64,000 nt of DNA from Hymenobacter psoromatis (GTDB taxonomy: Bacteria > Bacteroidota > Bacteroidia > Cytophagales > Hymenobacteraceae). Of the stretch, positions 9,101-18,903 are shown in pieces. The notes under the pieces are model-generated. The model ran no database searches. It saw nothing but the letters and a program-made list of their open reading frames with translations, and was not told the origin of the DNA. A program made the position numbers and the translations under genes. The stretch covers positions 3,162,001 to 3,226,000 of the forward strand of contig CP014771.1 of NCBI GenBank assembly GCA_001596155.1. Direction: 5' to 3'. Position 1 is the first letter of the stretch; every line of letters starts with the position of its first letter.

Positions 9101-9710
9101 ACTAAACGACTATGGACTGTAAGTCCATAGGTTTGAAGCCGAATGAAATTCGGTAGTTTCGGCTAAAGCCGACTGAAAGCCTCCACTGGAAGTGGGTTAT
9201 TCCAGAATAAAATTCTCGTCCCCATTCGGCTGGTCTTTGTGATGGTTCAAATAGGCTTCTAGCAATTCGTCCGTGATGTTACCTACGCTCCACGCCCCGT
9301 ACCCAATCCCCCAGAAATGACCGCCCCAGTACCGGCGCTTGAGTTCGGGGAATTCTTGTAATAAGAGCTTGGCGCTCCGACCTTTCAACCGCCGCATTAA
9401 GTCGCTCACCCCCAACGAAGCCGGATATGATACGTGCAAATGAATGTGGTCTTTACTCACCACCCCTTTGAGAATCTGCACGTCCAGCGTATTGCATGTC
9501 TGCCGCAATAAGTCCCGACAACGCAGTTGCACCTCGCCAACCAGTACTTTATAACGATACTTGGTGCTCCAGACCAGATGCACTTCTAACCGATGAACCG
9601 AATGACTACCTGTCCGCTGCTTCATCGTGCAAAGCTACCCGACCGCCAGATGTGAGTAGCAACTAAAGTCTTGCCCTAAAGGGCATAGCTTTAACTAGCG
9701 TGCTTGAAAA
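9101..9710 (-). mobile_element. IS200/IS605-type insertion sequence carrying tnpA only
   Basis: The 610-bp element is delimited by comparison with the deleted copy at 47050-47318. On the transposase strand, the left end holds the hairpin TGCCC-TAAA-GGGCA (9672-9685), the right end the hairpin TATGGACT-GTA-AGTCCATA (9111-9129). Both copies lie directly 3' of CTTTTAC on that strand, as expected for a family that inserts after a short TTAC-like target without target duplication. No tnpB is present. Confidence 0.85.
9197..9625 (-). CDS. tnpA: IS200/IS605-family transposase TnpA (Y1 HUH enzyme)
   Basis: 142 residues, normal length. HUH histidines are at His62 and His64 (DHIHLHVSYP) and the probable nucleophile is Tyr125 in the C-terminal helix (EAYLNHH). 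The residue four after the tyrosine, usually glutamine as a metal ligand, is His129 here. It cuts and joins single-stranded DNA at the element's hairpin ends. A TAGCTTTG promoter element lies 4 nt upstream of the ATG, implying a leaderless mRNA. The gene appears intact, so it could mobilise the deleted copy at 47 kb. Confidence 0.92.
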   Translation of the reverse strand: MKQRTGSHSVHRLEVHLVWSTKYRYKVLVGEVQLRCRDLLRQTCNTLDVQILKGVVSKDHIHLHVSYPASLGVSDLMRRLKGRSAKLLLQEFPELKRRYWGGHFWGIGYGAWSVGNITDELLEAYLNHHKDQPNGDENFILE

Positions 9711-9824
9711 GTAAAAGAACGTCATGCTGAGCTTGTCGAAGCATCTCGCGTGCTGCACTAACCTCAATCCGTTCAACGAGGCGAGCGAGATGCTTCGACA
9801 AGCTCAGCATGACGTTCTTTTACT
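9710..9824. repeat. REP-like inverted repeat with 40-bp perfect arms
   Basis: Arms 9710-9749 and 9785-9824 are perfect complements built on GTCATGCTGAGCTTGTCGAA and its neighbours, around a 35-bp loop. The outer end of the left arm is the GTAA target abutting the IS, so the IS lies at the edge of this repeat. Confidence 0.85.
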
Positions 9825-9863
9825 CATCAGCTCACCCCTCACCATTATTCCCTACCCCCTCAC

Positions 9864-11945
9864 TCACAGCCGAATAAACTTAACAGTGCGGCTGCCCTGG
9901 TCGCTGGTGAGGCGCAGCAGGTAGAAGCCGGGGCGCAGGCCGGTGGCGTCGAGGGTGAGGATGTTGGGGCCGGCCTGCACGGCCACGCGCTGGCCCCGGT
10001 AATAGCGGCCCAAATCGTCGTAGAAGCGCAGCACCAGGTCGCCGCTGGCGGCGGCGGAGTAGCTGAGCTGCAATTCGTTGCCGGTGAGCGGATTGGGAAA
10101 TATCTGCGCGTCGGCGGTGGCGTCGGTGCCGAGCGGAATGGGTGCCGCGTAGTCGGTGCTGCCATCGGGCCGGCGCAGGCCCAGGCGGTAGTAATGCCCG
10201 CCCGCCAGCGGCTGCGGGTCGATGAGGGTGTATTGGCCGCTGGTCTGCCCGGCGGCGGCGGCGGCCACCACTTGCCAGCCGGCCGCTGCCGCCGTGGTGT
10301 CGAGGCCCGCGCTGCGCTCCAGCACGAAGCCCGTGACGAAGCACTCGGCGCGGGTGCTGAAAACCAGGCCGGGCGCGGGGGCTGCCGCCAGCGCCGTGAG
10401 CGGCGCGGGCAGCAGCCCTACCCCCCCGCAGCCCCGGTTACGAAAGCTGCGGGTGCGCAGCACCAGCCGCCCGCCGGCCACGTCCGATACCGGGTCGAGG
10501 GTGCGCAGGTTGGCTCCCGCCGCGATGCCGTAGTGCATAATAGCGCCCGGCCGGATGAGGTGCGACAGCTGCTGCGCGTGGCCCAGCTCGTGCACGGCCA
10601 CCGACTCAAAATCGTACTGCCCCGGCCCCGCCCGCGCCGGCCCAAACTGAAAAGGCAGGCTGTTGGTAAACTGCTGGTCGATTTCGGAGACATAGAACAC
10701 GACCTCGCCCTGCGCATTATAACAGCCTTGGTAATAAGAAGTAGTGCGCCCCAGCACCCGCGCCGGCAGCGTGCCATCATCGAAGGCGATGACGTTGCTA
10801 TTGTCTGAGGCGATGGTGTTGGCCGGGGCATCGGCTCCCAGCTCCCAGTTGATGCCCGAGGTGCAGCGCCACTGCGCCAGCGCCCGCTGCCAGGCCGCGC
10901 CCGCCGCCGCATTGCTCCGAAAGTTGGGGCTGAAATGAAACGTGAGGCCGCCCGTGGCATTGGTAGCCACGTGGCTGGGGCGGTCCACGAAGGTGCTGGC
11001 CGTGTTATCGACGTTGGCAAGAGCATAGACAATGGTGAGCGGCGCGGCCGTGGTAGTGGCGGTGCCGTCGCTGGTCGTGACCGTAACAGGCCCCGTGCCG
11101 GCGGGGTGGGCATTGCTGGCCAGCGACGGCACCCGCACCTGAATCTGGGTGTCGGTCCAGCTCAGGTAATCGCGGGCCAGGGCGCGGGTGGTGGTGGCAC
11201 CCCCATCGTCGGCATTGCGAAAATCGACGCCTCCGCTGCCCTGGCTGCTCCCAAAGCCACTGCCCCGCAGGGTGAGTACCATGCCCGTGCCGGCCGTGGT
11301 CTGGGCCGGGCTAAAGGCGGTGATGCTGGGTGCCAGCGTGCGTTGGGTCGTGGCGGGGGGGGTAGGGCTGGCGGCGGCGGCCAGGCGCGGGTTGGCCCGC
11401 AGCAGCTGCGGCACCTGGCCGCTGAGCGCCTCGGTCTGCCGCTGGGCGGCGGCCCAGGTGGGGTAGGCGCGGGCGGGCTCGGCAGCGGTGCCCTGGGCCA
11501 GGTTGTAGGTAATGACGCCCTGGCTGGACGCGTAGGCTGCGTAGGCCGGCCCTACCCCCGGCCACGGCGCGGGTACCAGAAAAAAGATTCCCTGCTGGCC
11601 CACCGGCAGCGGGCGCAGGGTGCTGGTCAGCTCCTGCCGGGCCAGGCCCACCTGGCCGCCCTCCACCAGCAGGGGTAGGGCGGCGGAGTCGGGCAGCGCG
11701 CCCTTCAGCACCCGAAACACGCGCAGCCGCTGCCGCGTGAAAATATGCTGGTGCGTGGCGTCCCATTCGCCTTGCGCATCAAGCACTTCGGCTTCCACAA
11801 TGAGCTGGGCGGCTTGCACGCGCTCGGCGGGGAGCAGGGGCAGCAGCAGGCAGGGCAGGGGCGCGGGCTGGGCGGCCAGCCGGCCCAGGCTCGCAGCCAG
11901 CAGCAGCGGCAGCAGCCCCCGCCGCAGGGTTGAGAAAAAGCGCAT
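9864..11945 (-). CDS. Secreted zinc metalloprotease with IPT/TIG domain and T9SS sorting domain
   Basis: 693 residues from MRFFSTLRRG with a signal peptide (about 1-25). A long N-terminal region is followed by an IPT/TIG domain (APSITAFSPAQTTAGTGM onward, about 210-310), a metzincin/matrixin-like catalytic region with zinc site VAVHELGHAQQLSHL (about 450), and after TRAECFVTGFVLERS a fibronectin-like stretch and the type A T9SS sorting domain (QIFPNPLTGNELQLSYS to TVKFIRL). Likely exported by the type IX system and surface-anchored or released. ATG at 11945 is preferred over the codon at 11960. A near-consensus TACTTTCG lies just upstream. Confidence 0.85.
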   Translation of the reverse strand: MRFFSTLRRGLLPLLLAASLGRLAAQPAPLPCLLLPLLPAERVQAAQLIVEAEVLDAQGEWDATHQHIFTRQRLRVFRVLKGALPDSAALPLLVEGGQVGLARQELTSTLRPLPVGQQGIFFLVPAPWPGVGPAYAAYASSQGVITYNLAQGTAAEPARAYPTWAAAQRQTEALSGQVPQLLRANPRLAAAASPTPPATTQRTLAPSITAFSPAQTTAGTGMVLTLRGSGFGSSQGSGGVDFRNADDGGATTTRALARDYLSWTDTQIQVRVPSLASNAHPAGTGPVTVTTSDGTATTTAAPLTIVYALANVDNTASTFVDRPSHVATNATGGLTFHFSPNFRSNAAAGAAWQRALAQWRCTSGINWELGADAPANTIASDNSNVIAFDDGTLPARVLGRTTSYYQGCYNAQGEVVFYVSEIDQQFTNSLPFQFGPARAGPGQYDFESVAVHELGHAQQLSHLIRPGAIMHYGIAAGANLRTLDPVSDVAGGRLVLRTRSFRNRGCGGVGLLPAPLTALAAAPAPGLVFSTRAECFVTGFVLERSAGLDTTAAAAGWQVVAAAAAGQTSGQYTLIDPQPLAGGHYYRLGLRRPDGSTDYAAPIPLGTDATADAQIFPNPLTGNELQLSYSAAASGDLVLRFYDDLGRYYRGQRVAVQAGPNILTLDATGLRPGFYLLRLTSDQGSRTVKFIRL

Positions 11946-12121
11946 GCACGAAAGTATCACCGCGCCGCCCTACCCCCGCCGCCGCCGCCAACGCAAGCCC
12001 GGCACGCTTTCTGAGCGGAGCACCCGCCGGGGGCGGCACTGCCCTGGCCGGCCGTATCTTCCTTCCCACTCTTGATTTTATTCGGCTCAACGCCCGTGGG
12101 CAAACCGCCATTTTTAGTGAT

Positions 12122-12514
12122 ATGAAACAGCTTATTCCCTTTCTTTTAATGAGTTGGCTGGTGGCGGGCACGAGCACCGTCCTTGCCCAAACTGCCCCCG
12201 GCAGCGGCGCGCCCGCCCCGCCCTGCGCCGCCTACACCGGCCGCGTGGCCGCCAACGAAAAACCCCTGGCCGGCGTGAGCGTGGCCGTTAAAGGCACCAA
12301 CATCATCCTCATTACCAATCAGGAAGGCTTTTTTGCGCTCCCGCCCAAGGTTACCCAGCTGCCTACCCTCTCGGTGAGCGCCGCCGGCTACGCCCCGCAG
12401 GAGGTAAAGCTGACTTCGTGCATACCCGTGGTGGTGGAGATGCAGATATTGCCCGGCACGCGCATCAAAAAGCACGGCAAGCGCAAGGGCTTTATTATGA
12501 GCGCGGGCTATTAG
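12122..12514 (+). CDS. Secreted carboxypeptidase-regulatory-like domain protein
   Basis: 130 residues from ATG 12122: signal peptide (MKQLIPFLLMSWLVAGTSTV then LAQ), then one CarboxypepD_reg-like beta-sandwich (YTGRVAANEKPLAGVSVAVK, GTNIILITNQEGFFALP, LSVSAAGYAPQEVKLT). The domain normally sits at the N-terminus of TonB-dependent receptors; here it stands alone with a basic tail (RIKKHGKRKGFIM). The open frame continues upstream to 11930 but that part overlaps the protease promoter region and lacks a signal peptide. Function unknown. Confidence 0.75.
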   Translation: MKQLIPFLLMSWLVAGTSTVLAQTAPGSGAPAPPCAAYTGRVAANEKPLAGVSVAVKGTNIILITNQEGFFALPPKVTQLPTLSVSAAGYAPQEVKLTSCIPVVVEMQILPGTRIKKHGKRKGFIMSAGY

Positions 12515-12552
12515 ATTTTTGTCTGATTAGCAGCATTTTATCAGCAGCATAC

Positions 12553-12608
12553 TATTCGTTTGTTTTTAAACGAATACGTAGCCGCCGCCCACCGGCGGCG
12601 GCATTTTT
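12553..12608 (+). terminator. Double hairpin terminator
   Basis: Two hairpins in tandem: ATTCGTTT/AAACGAAT (12553-12574) and GCCGCCGCC-CACC-GGCGGCGGC (12580-12602) followed by an A/T-rich tract with six Ts. Ends the transcript of the preceding secreted protein gene. Confidence 0.65.
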
Positions 12609-12626
12609 TATTTTATCCGCGCGCTG

Positions 12627-12953
12627 GTGGTAGCGCGCCGTCAGCCAGTGCCTACCCCTCCCCACGCCTTTGTTATTGCGCGCAGCCTGCGGGTGCCGGG
12701 GCTGGGGCTGCTGGTGCTGCCGGCCGCGCCGGCCCCGGCCTGGCTGACCACGCTGGCCCTGCACACGGCCCTGGCCTTGCGGCTGCACCGGCCCGGCCAG
12801 CCGCCCCTACCTCTGCCCGCCACCCTGGAGGAAGTGGCCTACGGCAATGAGCCCCCGGTGCGCGCCCTGCTGCTCGATGCCGACCCCGCCGGCCCCCTGC
12901 CCGCGGGCGCGTGGCTAGCGCTGGAAATTATTCAGCCCCAACAATTGCTTTAA
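12627..12953 (+). CDS. Hypothetical protein, 108 aa
   Basis: The best start is a GTG at 12627, and the true start could be further in. The protein is Pro/Leu/Ala-rich but not repetitive (RVPGLGLLVLPAAPAPAWLT ... TLEEVAYGNEPPVRALLLDA ... PLPAGAWLALEI), which resembles a soluble beta-rich fold. No signal peptide or family recognised. Evidence for coding is the length of open frame in otherwise unused DNA and a sensible codon pattern. Confidence 0.45.
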   Translation: MVARRQPVPTPPHAFVIARSLRVPGLGLLVLPAAPAPAWLTTLALHTALALRLHRPGQPPLPLPATLEEVAYGNEPPVRALLLDADPAGPLPAGAWLALEIIQPQQLL

Positions 12954-13361
12954 CGGAGTAAAGCGTGTACATTGGCAGCGCTTTACCACTCTATCTCAAT
13001 CGATTGGGCCAGCTACACCGGTGATTACCGATGCCGGGCTGGATACTTGTTGTTTAGGCTGGCGGCTGGGCTTTCCGTGCCCACCGCGCCAGCGGTTTTT
13101 GCTCCCGCGCCTTGCTCTGCGAGGCCGCGCCCATCGGCGCTTTGCCGGCCGGCTACCCGGCGACACCACCTTGCCTATTCGCGCTCCGACCTGGGCGGCT
13201 GACCCGCTTTCTTGGGCGGCGGCTTCGGGTAGTATTTCGCTGGCTCCGGGCTCTCTTTTGATAAGATGAGTTCCTGCCTTGGCCATGTCGCGGCCCGCTG
13301 GCCGGTGCAGCGGCTTAGCCAGGCTACCGCACATTTTCCTTACCCACTCTTCTTTTTTATT
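12954..13361. other. 408-bp gap without a convincing gene; one hairpin
   Basis: The only clear structure is an 8-bp perfect hairpin GTAAAGCG/CGCTTTAC at 12958-12986. Open frames on both strands here are basic, Arg/Pro-rich and look like shadows of high GC. The last 30 bp before 13362 is a T-rich tract suited to translation initiation of the leader peptide. Confidence 0.5.
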
Positions 13362-13499
13362 ATGAAAACGACTTTTTCCACGCCTGCCAGGCAGCGTAAT
13401 TTCCTGGTTTTCTGCCGGTTTTCGGGTTTGCGTGAGTCGGGCCAAGGCATTGGCCAGGGGACATTGGCCGGCAACCAGCGCTTTGCGCGGGTCCAATGA
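13362..13499 (+). CDS. 45-codon leader ORF overlapping the LuxR-type gene
   Basis: ATG 13362 follows the pyrimidine/A-rich CTCTTCTTTTTTATT tract and opens a basic 45-residue peptide (MKTTFSTPARQRNFLVF... to RFARVQ). Its stop codon overlaps the next start as ATGA at 13496-13499, so translation of the regulator may be coupled to it. No family recognised; it may be a regulatory leader rather than a functional protein. Confidence 0.45.
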   Translation: MKTTFSTPARQRNFLVFCRFSGLRESGQGIGQGTLAGNQRFARVQ

Positions 13500-14116
13500 C
13501 CGCGCTTGCCGCGACGGCCCTCATTGCGGCCGCCCCCACCCTGTTTCGGCAGGGACTACTAGCCCTGCTATGCGAACGCTGGCCCCAGCTGCTGCTCAGC
13601 CTCACCGCCGATGCCACGCAAGTGCCTGACCTGGTGGCGCATCACGCCTTTGCCCTGCTGGTGCTCGATGGCGCGCTGCCCGGCCTGCACATGGCCGAGC
13701 TGCTGACCCAGCTGCACCAGGCGCGCCCTACGCAGCGCCTGGTGGTGCTGGCCGACCCGCATACCCTGAGCCGGCGCAACGCGCCGCTGGCGTGGCCGGG
13801 CACCCGGCTGCTGGTGCCCAGCCAGGTGGCGCCCCAGGCGCTGGCCATCGCCCTGGCCCCGTGGCTCGACGCGCTGCTCGAAACCAAGCCGCTACCCAAG
13901 CTCCCTACCCCCCTGCCCGACAGCCACTTCAGCGCCCGCGAGCTGCAGGTGCTGCGCCTGGTGGTAGAAGACCACTGCAACGAGGAAATCGCTAACCGCC
14001 TGTTTATCAACGTGCGCACCGTGGAAAGCCACCGCCGCAACCTGCTGCACAAAGCCGGCACCCGCACGCTGGTGGGCCTGGCTGCCCGCGCCGTGCGCGA
14101 GGGCTGGGTGGCCTGA
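13496..14116 (+). CDS. LuxR/NarL-type response regulator with degenerate receiver
   Basis: 206 residues. The N-terminal 120 resemble a receiver domain: the phospho-acceptor-like aspartate is kept (FALLVLDGALPG) but the acidic pair after strand 1 is replaced by alanines (TALIAAAPTLFRQGLLAL), so Mg2+-dependent phosphorylation is doubtful. The C-terminus is a standard LuxR helix-turn-helix (FSARELQVLRLVVEDHCNEE, IANRLFINVRTVESHRRNLL). A proline-rich linker contains the C-rich word. First full gene of the 13.4-17.1 kb set and its likely regulator. Confidence 0.85.
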   Translation: MTALAATALIAAAPTLFRQGLLALLCERWPQLLLSLTADATQVPDLVAHHAFALLVLDGALPGLHMAELLTQLHQARPTQRLVVLADPHTLSRRNAPLAWPGTRLLVPSQVAPQALAIALAPWLDALLETKPLPKLPTPLPDSHFSARELQVLRLVVEDHCNEEIANRLFINVRTVESHRRNLLHKAGTRTLVGLAARAVREGWVA

Positions 14117-14208
14117 AAAGTGGCGCGCTCAGCGCTGGCAGCAGCGCCCGGCGAAGCCCTACCTCCTCTTTTTTTATAGCCCGCCCCTTCTTTGTTCATC
14201 GCCCGCCC

Positions 14209-15357
14209 ATGACGCCCACTTCTACCGACGAACAACGGCGGGCAGCCTTGCTCAGGCAAGCCCGGCCTTTCTGGCTGGCTATGAGCGCCTTGCTGGCTGT
14301 CAGCTTGCTGCTTTTGCTGGTGCTGCCGCCTGCCCCGGTAGCCAACCCGCCGCTGGCGTCGCAACGGCTGGTGTACCTGGCCCTGGCGCTGGGCTGCCTG
14401 TGCGTGGGAGGTATTATCGGCTTTTTATTCGGCATTCCCAATACTGACCAGCCCAAGCGCGACCTGACGCTGAAGGGCCCAAATACCGGCTCCCTGGCCA
14501 CCGACCAGCCCAGTACGAACCTGGAGCAGGTGTCGGACTGGCTCACGAAAATAATTATTGGGGTTGGTCTGGTCGAAGCGAATCGCCTGGTGCGCGCGCT
14601 GGGCAGCGTAGGTAAGCTGGTGCGAGAGGAGGCCGGCGGCTCGGTGGTGGTGCCGCAGCTGGTCGTTGTCACGTTTGGTACGCTGGGCCTTGCCTGCGGC
14701 TACATCTGGACGCGCCTCTACTATGGCTCGCTTCAGATGACCCTCGATTTTGACCTGCGCCGCTACCTGGCCGCCCTGGGGCAAGCGCAGCAGCAGCAGC
14801 ACACGGAGCTTGGTGAGCAAAAAACCGCGCTAACCGCCGTGGCGGCCGTGATAACAAGTAAGAACGCCAGCAGCCCGGTGTCCCTCCTGGCTTCTCTTGG
14901 TTTACACGCCAAATTCCTGGCCGTTCCCCTAGCCGACGCCCCCCCGGCCCGCACCGAGTGGCAGGCTAAGCTCAAGGCGTTTCTGGAAGCGCCCGTTGAC
15001 GAAAACGCCGACCCGACAGCCACCATCTTTGGGAAGCTGCCCGCTCAACTGCCCGACCGCAAGCTGAGTGTAACGCTGCTGACTCCGAGCCCTCTGGAGC
15101 ACGGCGTTTACGTCATTCAGGCGCAGGTAACGGGCACGGCCGCCAGGCCGCTGCAAGTGAAAGTTGTCTTGCTGCTTCACCCCACTTTTAGCGAGCGGGC
15201 GGTGGAAGTGCTGGTGGACCAGCGCCCGGCGGGGGGTAGGGCAACCTACAGCTTCGCGGCCCGCGGGTCGTTTACGCTGGTGGCGATGGCCGACGATGGC
15301 GACACGCTGCTGGGCTACAACCTGGCCGACTTGCCCGGCGTGCCGCCCGGCTGGTAG
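14209..15357 (+). CDS. Membrane protein with C-terminal pYEATS-like domain
   Basis: 382 residues. Membrane helices at about 22-42, 54-75 and 143-165. Between helices 2 and 3 is the motif run GGIIGFLFGIPNTDQ and NLEQVSDWLTKIIIGVGLVE, which I know as a conserved membrane module in many uncharacterised bacterial proteins. A helical linker follows, and the last 80 residues (VKVVLLLHPTFSERAVEV ... YSFAARGSFTLVAMADDGDT ... YNLADLPGVPPGW) fit the prokaryotic YEATS-like (pYEATS) domain, a predicted peptide-binding beta-sandwich linked to stress and conflict systems. Follows the LuxR gene by 92 bp and precedes the lipoprotein by 52 bp. Confidence 0.75.
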   Translation: MTPTSTDEQRRAALLRQARPFWLAMSALLAVSLLLLLVLPPAPVANPPLASQRLVYLALALGCLCVGGIIGFLFGIPNTDQPKRDLTLKGPNTGSLATDQPSTNLEQVSDWLTKIIIGVGLVEANRLVRALGSVGKLVREEAGGSVVVPQLVVVTFGTLGLACGYIWTRLYYGSLQMTLDFDLRRYLAALGQAQQQQHTELGEQKTALTAVAAVITSKNASSPVSLLASLGLHAKFLAVPLADAPPARTEWQAKLKAFLEAPVDENADPTATIFGKLPAQLPDRKLSVTLLTPSPLEHGVYVIQAQVTGTAARPLQVKVVLLLHPTFSERAVEVLVDQRPAGGRATYSFAARGSFTLVAMADDGDTLLGYNLADLPGVPPGW

Positions 15358-15409
15358 CCACCTGCGGCAGCCAGGCCCCCGCGCTTTTTCCCTCTTCCCC
15401 GCAACGCCT

Positions 15410-16537
15410 ATGAAAGCTTACTACTGGCTGCCGCTGTTTTTGGTGCTGTTGGCGGGCTGCGAGGTACCTGACGTGCAGCCTTTTGCCGATGCCACCAGCA
15501 GCATGGGCCAGGCCATTAACACCAGTCTCCAGCAGGTTTCGTCCGATTTTAAGCGCCTGGACTTATTGACGCCCCAACAGTTGACCACTACCGAGCACGA
15601 TACCTTGGTCAAATTCCAAAAGCGACTGGCCACCGCTACCAAGGCCTTTGGCGCGGTGCCCCCGGCGCTCGATGCGTACGCGGCGTCGCTGGTGGCCATC
15701 ACTGACGCGCGGGTGAAGGGGGATAAGCGGATTGAGGCCGTGACGAGCGCCATCGGCAAGCTGGCGGTGGCGGCCGGCCCGTGGGGCCAGGCAGTGGGGC
15801 TCGGGGCTGAGCCCGTGGCGGCTATTCTCAAGGACCTGGGGGGAATTAGGACGCTCCATACCCTGACGGCCAAGGTTGCGGCGCAGGACTCGGCCATTCA
15901 GCGCATTGCCCGGTACCTAGCTAAGGGCATCCGCCTGTTCGGGGTCATTGATGCGAAAGCGGTTGGGCTCTATGAAAACAGCCTGACCAGGCAGTACTAC
16001 CCGGTCAAAAAATATTACGCCGCCGCCTTAGTCATTCAGAACCAAGCCATTAACGTGCTCGAAAATATGGCGGAGCTAAACGCGGCGCGCTCCCTGCTGG
16101 CGACGCCCGACAGGGCGGGCGGCGCCGAAAAAGACATTGCTTCGTCGGCCAAAGAGTTGGCCAGGCTCGACCCCGAGCTGGCGCGCGCATACCGCAAGCA
16201 GCCGCCCCTTACGGCCAGGGAAACCAGGGCAGCCCAGGCGTACTACCAGGTTCTAGATACCCGCGCGGCGTACTACAAGACTCGCCTTATCGACCCGCAG
16301 ACGCTGGCGCTGTACCAGGATGCGGAGCAGCACCTGGCGGCCTACTATACCGAGCAGGAGCGCAACCAGCAACTCCTCAGCAAGTGCGCCGGCCTCATCG
16401 GCAGCTGGGCGCAAAGCCACCGCGCCCTGCACATCAGCCTCAACCAGGCCCGGCACCACCTGATGACCCAGGAGCTGTTCGACCAGGCCCAGGACATTAA
16501 GAAAGCAACTGATAACATCCGCGCGCTCAAGCTCTAG
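15410..16537 (+). CDS. Large helical lipoprotein, unknown function
   Basis: 375 residues from ATG 15410: signal peptide with lipobox (LFLVLLAGC, cysteine about residue 17), then almost wholly helical sequence with heptad-like patterns (about 25-70, 150-200, 290-370). No catalytic motif or known domain recognised. Lys/Gln/Ala-rich helices suggest a periplasmic helical bundle. Lies 52 bp after the pYEATS-like gene and 38 bp before the next gene on the same strand, so the three are probably one transcript and act together at the envelope. Confidence 0.75.
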   Translation: MKAYYWLPLFLVLLAGCEVPDVQPFADATSSMGQAINTSLQQVSSDFKRLDLLTPQQLTTTEHDTLVKFQKRLATATKAFGAVPPALDAYAASLVAITDARVKGDKRIEAVTSAIGKLAVAAGPWGQAVGLGAEPVAAILKDLGGIRTLHTLTAKVAAQDSAIQRIARYLAKGIRLFGVIDAKAVGLYENSLTRQYYPVKKYYAAALVIQNQAINVLENMAELNAARSLLATPDRAGGAEKDIASSAKELARLDPELARAYRKQPPLTARETRAAQAYYQVLDTRAAYYKTRLIDPQTLALYQDAEQHLAAYYTEQERNQQLLSKCAGLIGSWAQSHRALHISLNQARHHLMTQELFDQAQDIKKATDNIRALKL

Positions 16538-16575
16538 CGGCTAGCAAATCCCTAACTTTTTTCCTTTGCCAGATT

Positions 16576-17115
16576 ATGGACCCTATCGACTGGACTACCA
16601 TTCACGGCTACGACGAATGGGCGCAACAGCTAGCCCTCTTACTTGAGCAGGCAAAGGCGGCCCCCGATGCCGAGGCGCGCACTGCCGCCGAGCAGACGCT
16701 GACGCAGTTTCGGGAGCGCGTGCCGGGCTACGGGGCCGACCTGAATGAGCTCGCCAAAAAGGCAATCGATGCCTTGCTGCTGAGCGATATCGGGGCGAGC
16801 CTGCGCGAGCTGGCGCTGTTGCAGCAGCAGCTGGCAGGCCAGCTGCATGGCTCTTTCACCCTGGCCAGCTACCGAGCTGCGCCGCTAGGCCCGCAACCAG
16901 ACCCGCGGCATGCCCTGCAGGAGGCATCGTCGTGGCTGCTGCCCCTGGTGAAGCACCATGCCAAGCACCCTGCTGCCGGCCAACCGCTGCGGGCGCATTT
17001 GACCAGCCTGCAACAAGCCCTCATCAGTTTTCTGGCTAGCTACCCTACCCCCCCCAGCGCGGCTAAACCGGCCAGGGCGCGCCCCGCCGCTTCCAAAAAA
17101 CTACCGGGCAAGTAG
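16576..17115 (+). CDS. Hypothetical helical protein, third member of the pYEATS-like set
   Basis: 179 residues, no signal peptide (starts MDPIDWTTIHGYDEWAQQLA). Predicted helical: 15-50, 55-95, 115-160, ending in a Pro/Ala/Lys-rich tail with the C-rich word inside it. Resembles a small cytoplasmic helical scaffold; no family recognised. It closes the same-strand run starting at 13362; downstream lies the terminator of the opposing ettA gene. Confidence 0.65.
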   Translation: MDPIDWTTIHGYDEWAQQLALLLEQAKAAPDAEARTAAEQTLTQFRERVPGYGADLNELAKKAIDALLLSDIGASLRELALLQQQLAGQLHGSFTLASYRAAPLGPQPDPRHALQEASSWLLPLVKHHAKHPAAGQPLRAHLTSLQQALISFLASYPTPPSAAKPARARPAASKKLPGK

Positions 17116-17156
17116 CGCCGGCAGCCGGCGCGTGGCAACCGCCGCGAGTACGTCGC

Positions 17157-17192
17157 AAAAAAGGCCCGGCACTAGCTGCGTAGTACCGGGCC
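17157..17192 (-). terminator. Intrinsic terminator of ettA
   Basis: On the reverse strand, GGGCCCGG ... CCGGGCC forms a stem extended by TACTA/TAGTG-like pairs, followed by six Ts. It lies 24 bp after the ettA stop codon. Confidence 0.7.
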
Positions 17193-17215
17193 CTGCGCGG
17201 GTCATTAAATTCTCC

Positions 17216-18883
<1,668 letters not shown>

Positions 18884-18903
18884 ATTTTTGGGGTTCCTGT
18901 TTT

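Noticed and set aside
9197..9625. The TnpA as a REP-associated (RAYT) transposase serving the hairpins
   Set aside because: It lies inside its own element with defined ends and a deleted copy elsewhere, the normal IS200/IS605 situation; no hairpin of the REP type flanks it on both sides.
11930..12121. Upstream extension of the carboxypeptidase-regulatory-like gene
   Set aside because: Overlaps the divergent protease start and lacks the signal peptide that begins at 12122.
12996..13496. 166-codon reverse-strand ORF antisense to the leader ORF
   Set aside because: Arg/Pro/Gly-rich, no domain, overlaps the better supported leader and regulator start; high GC produces many such frames.
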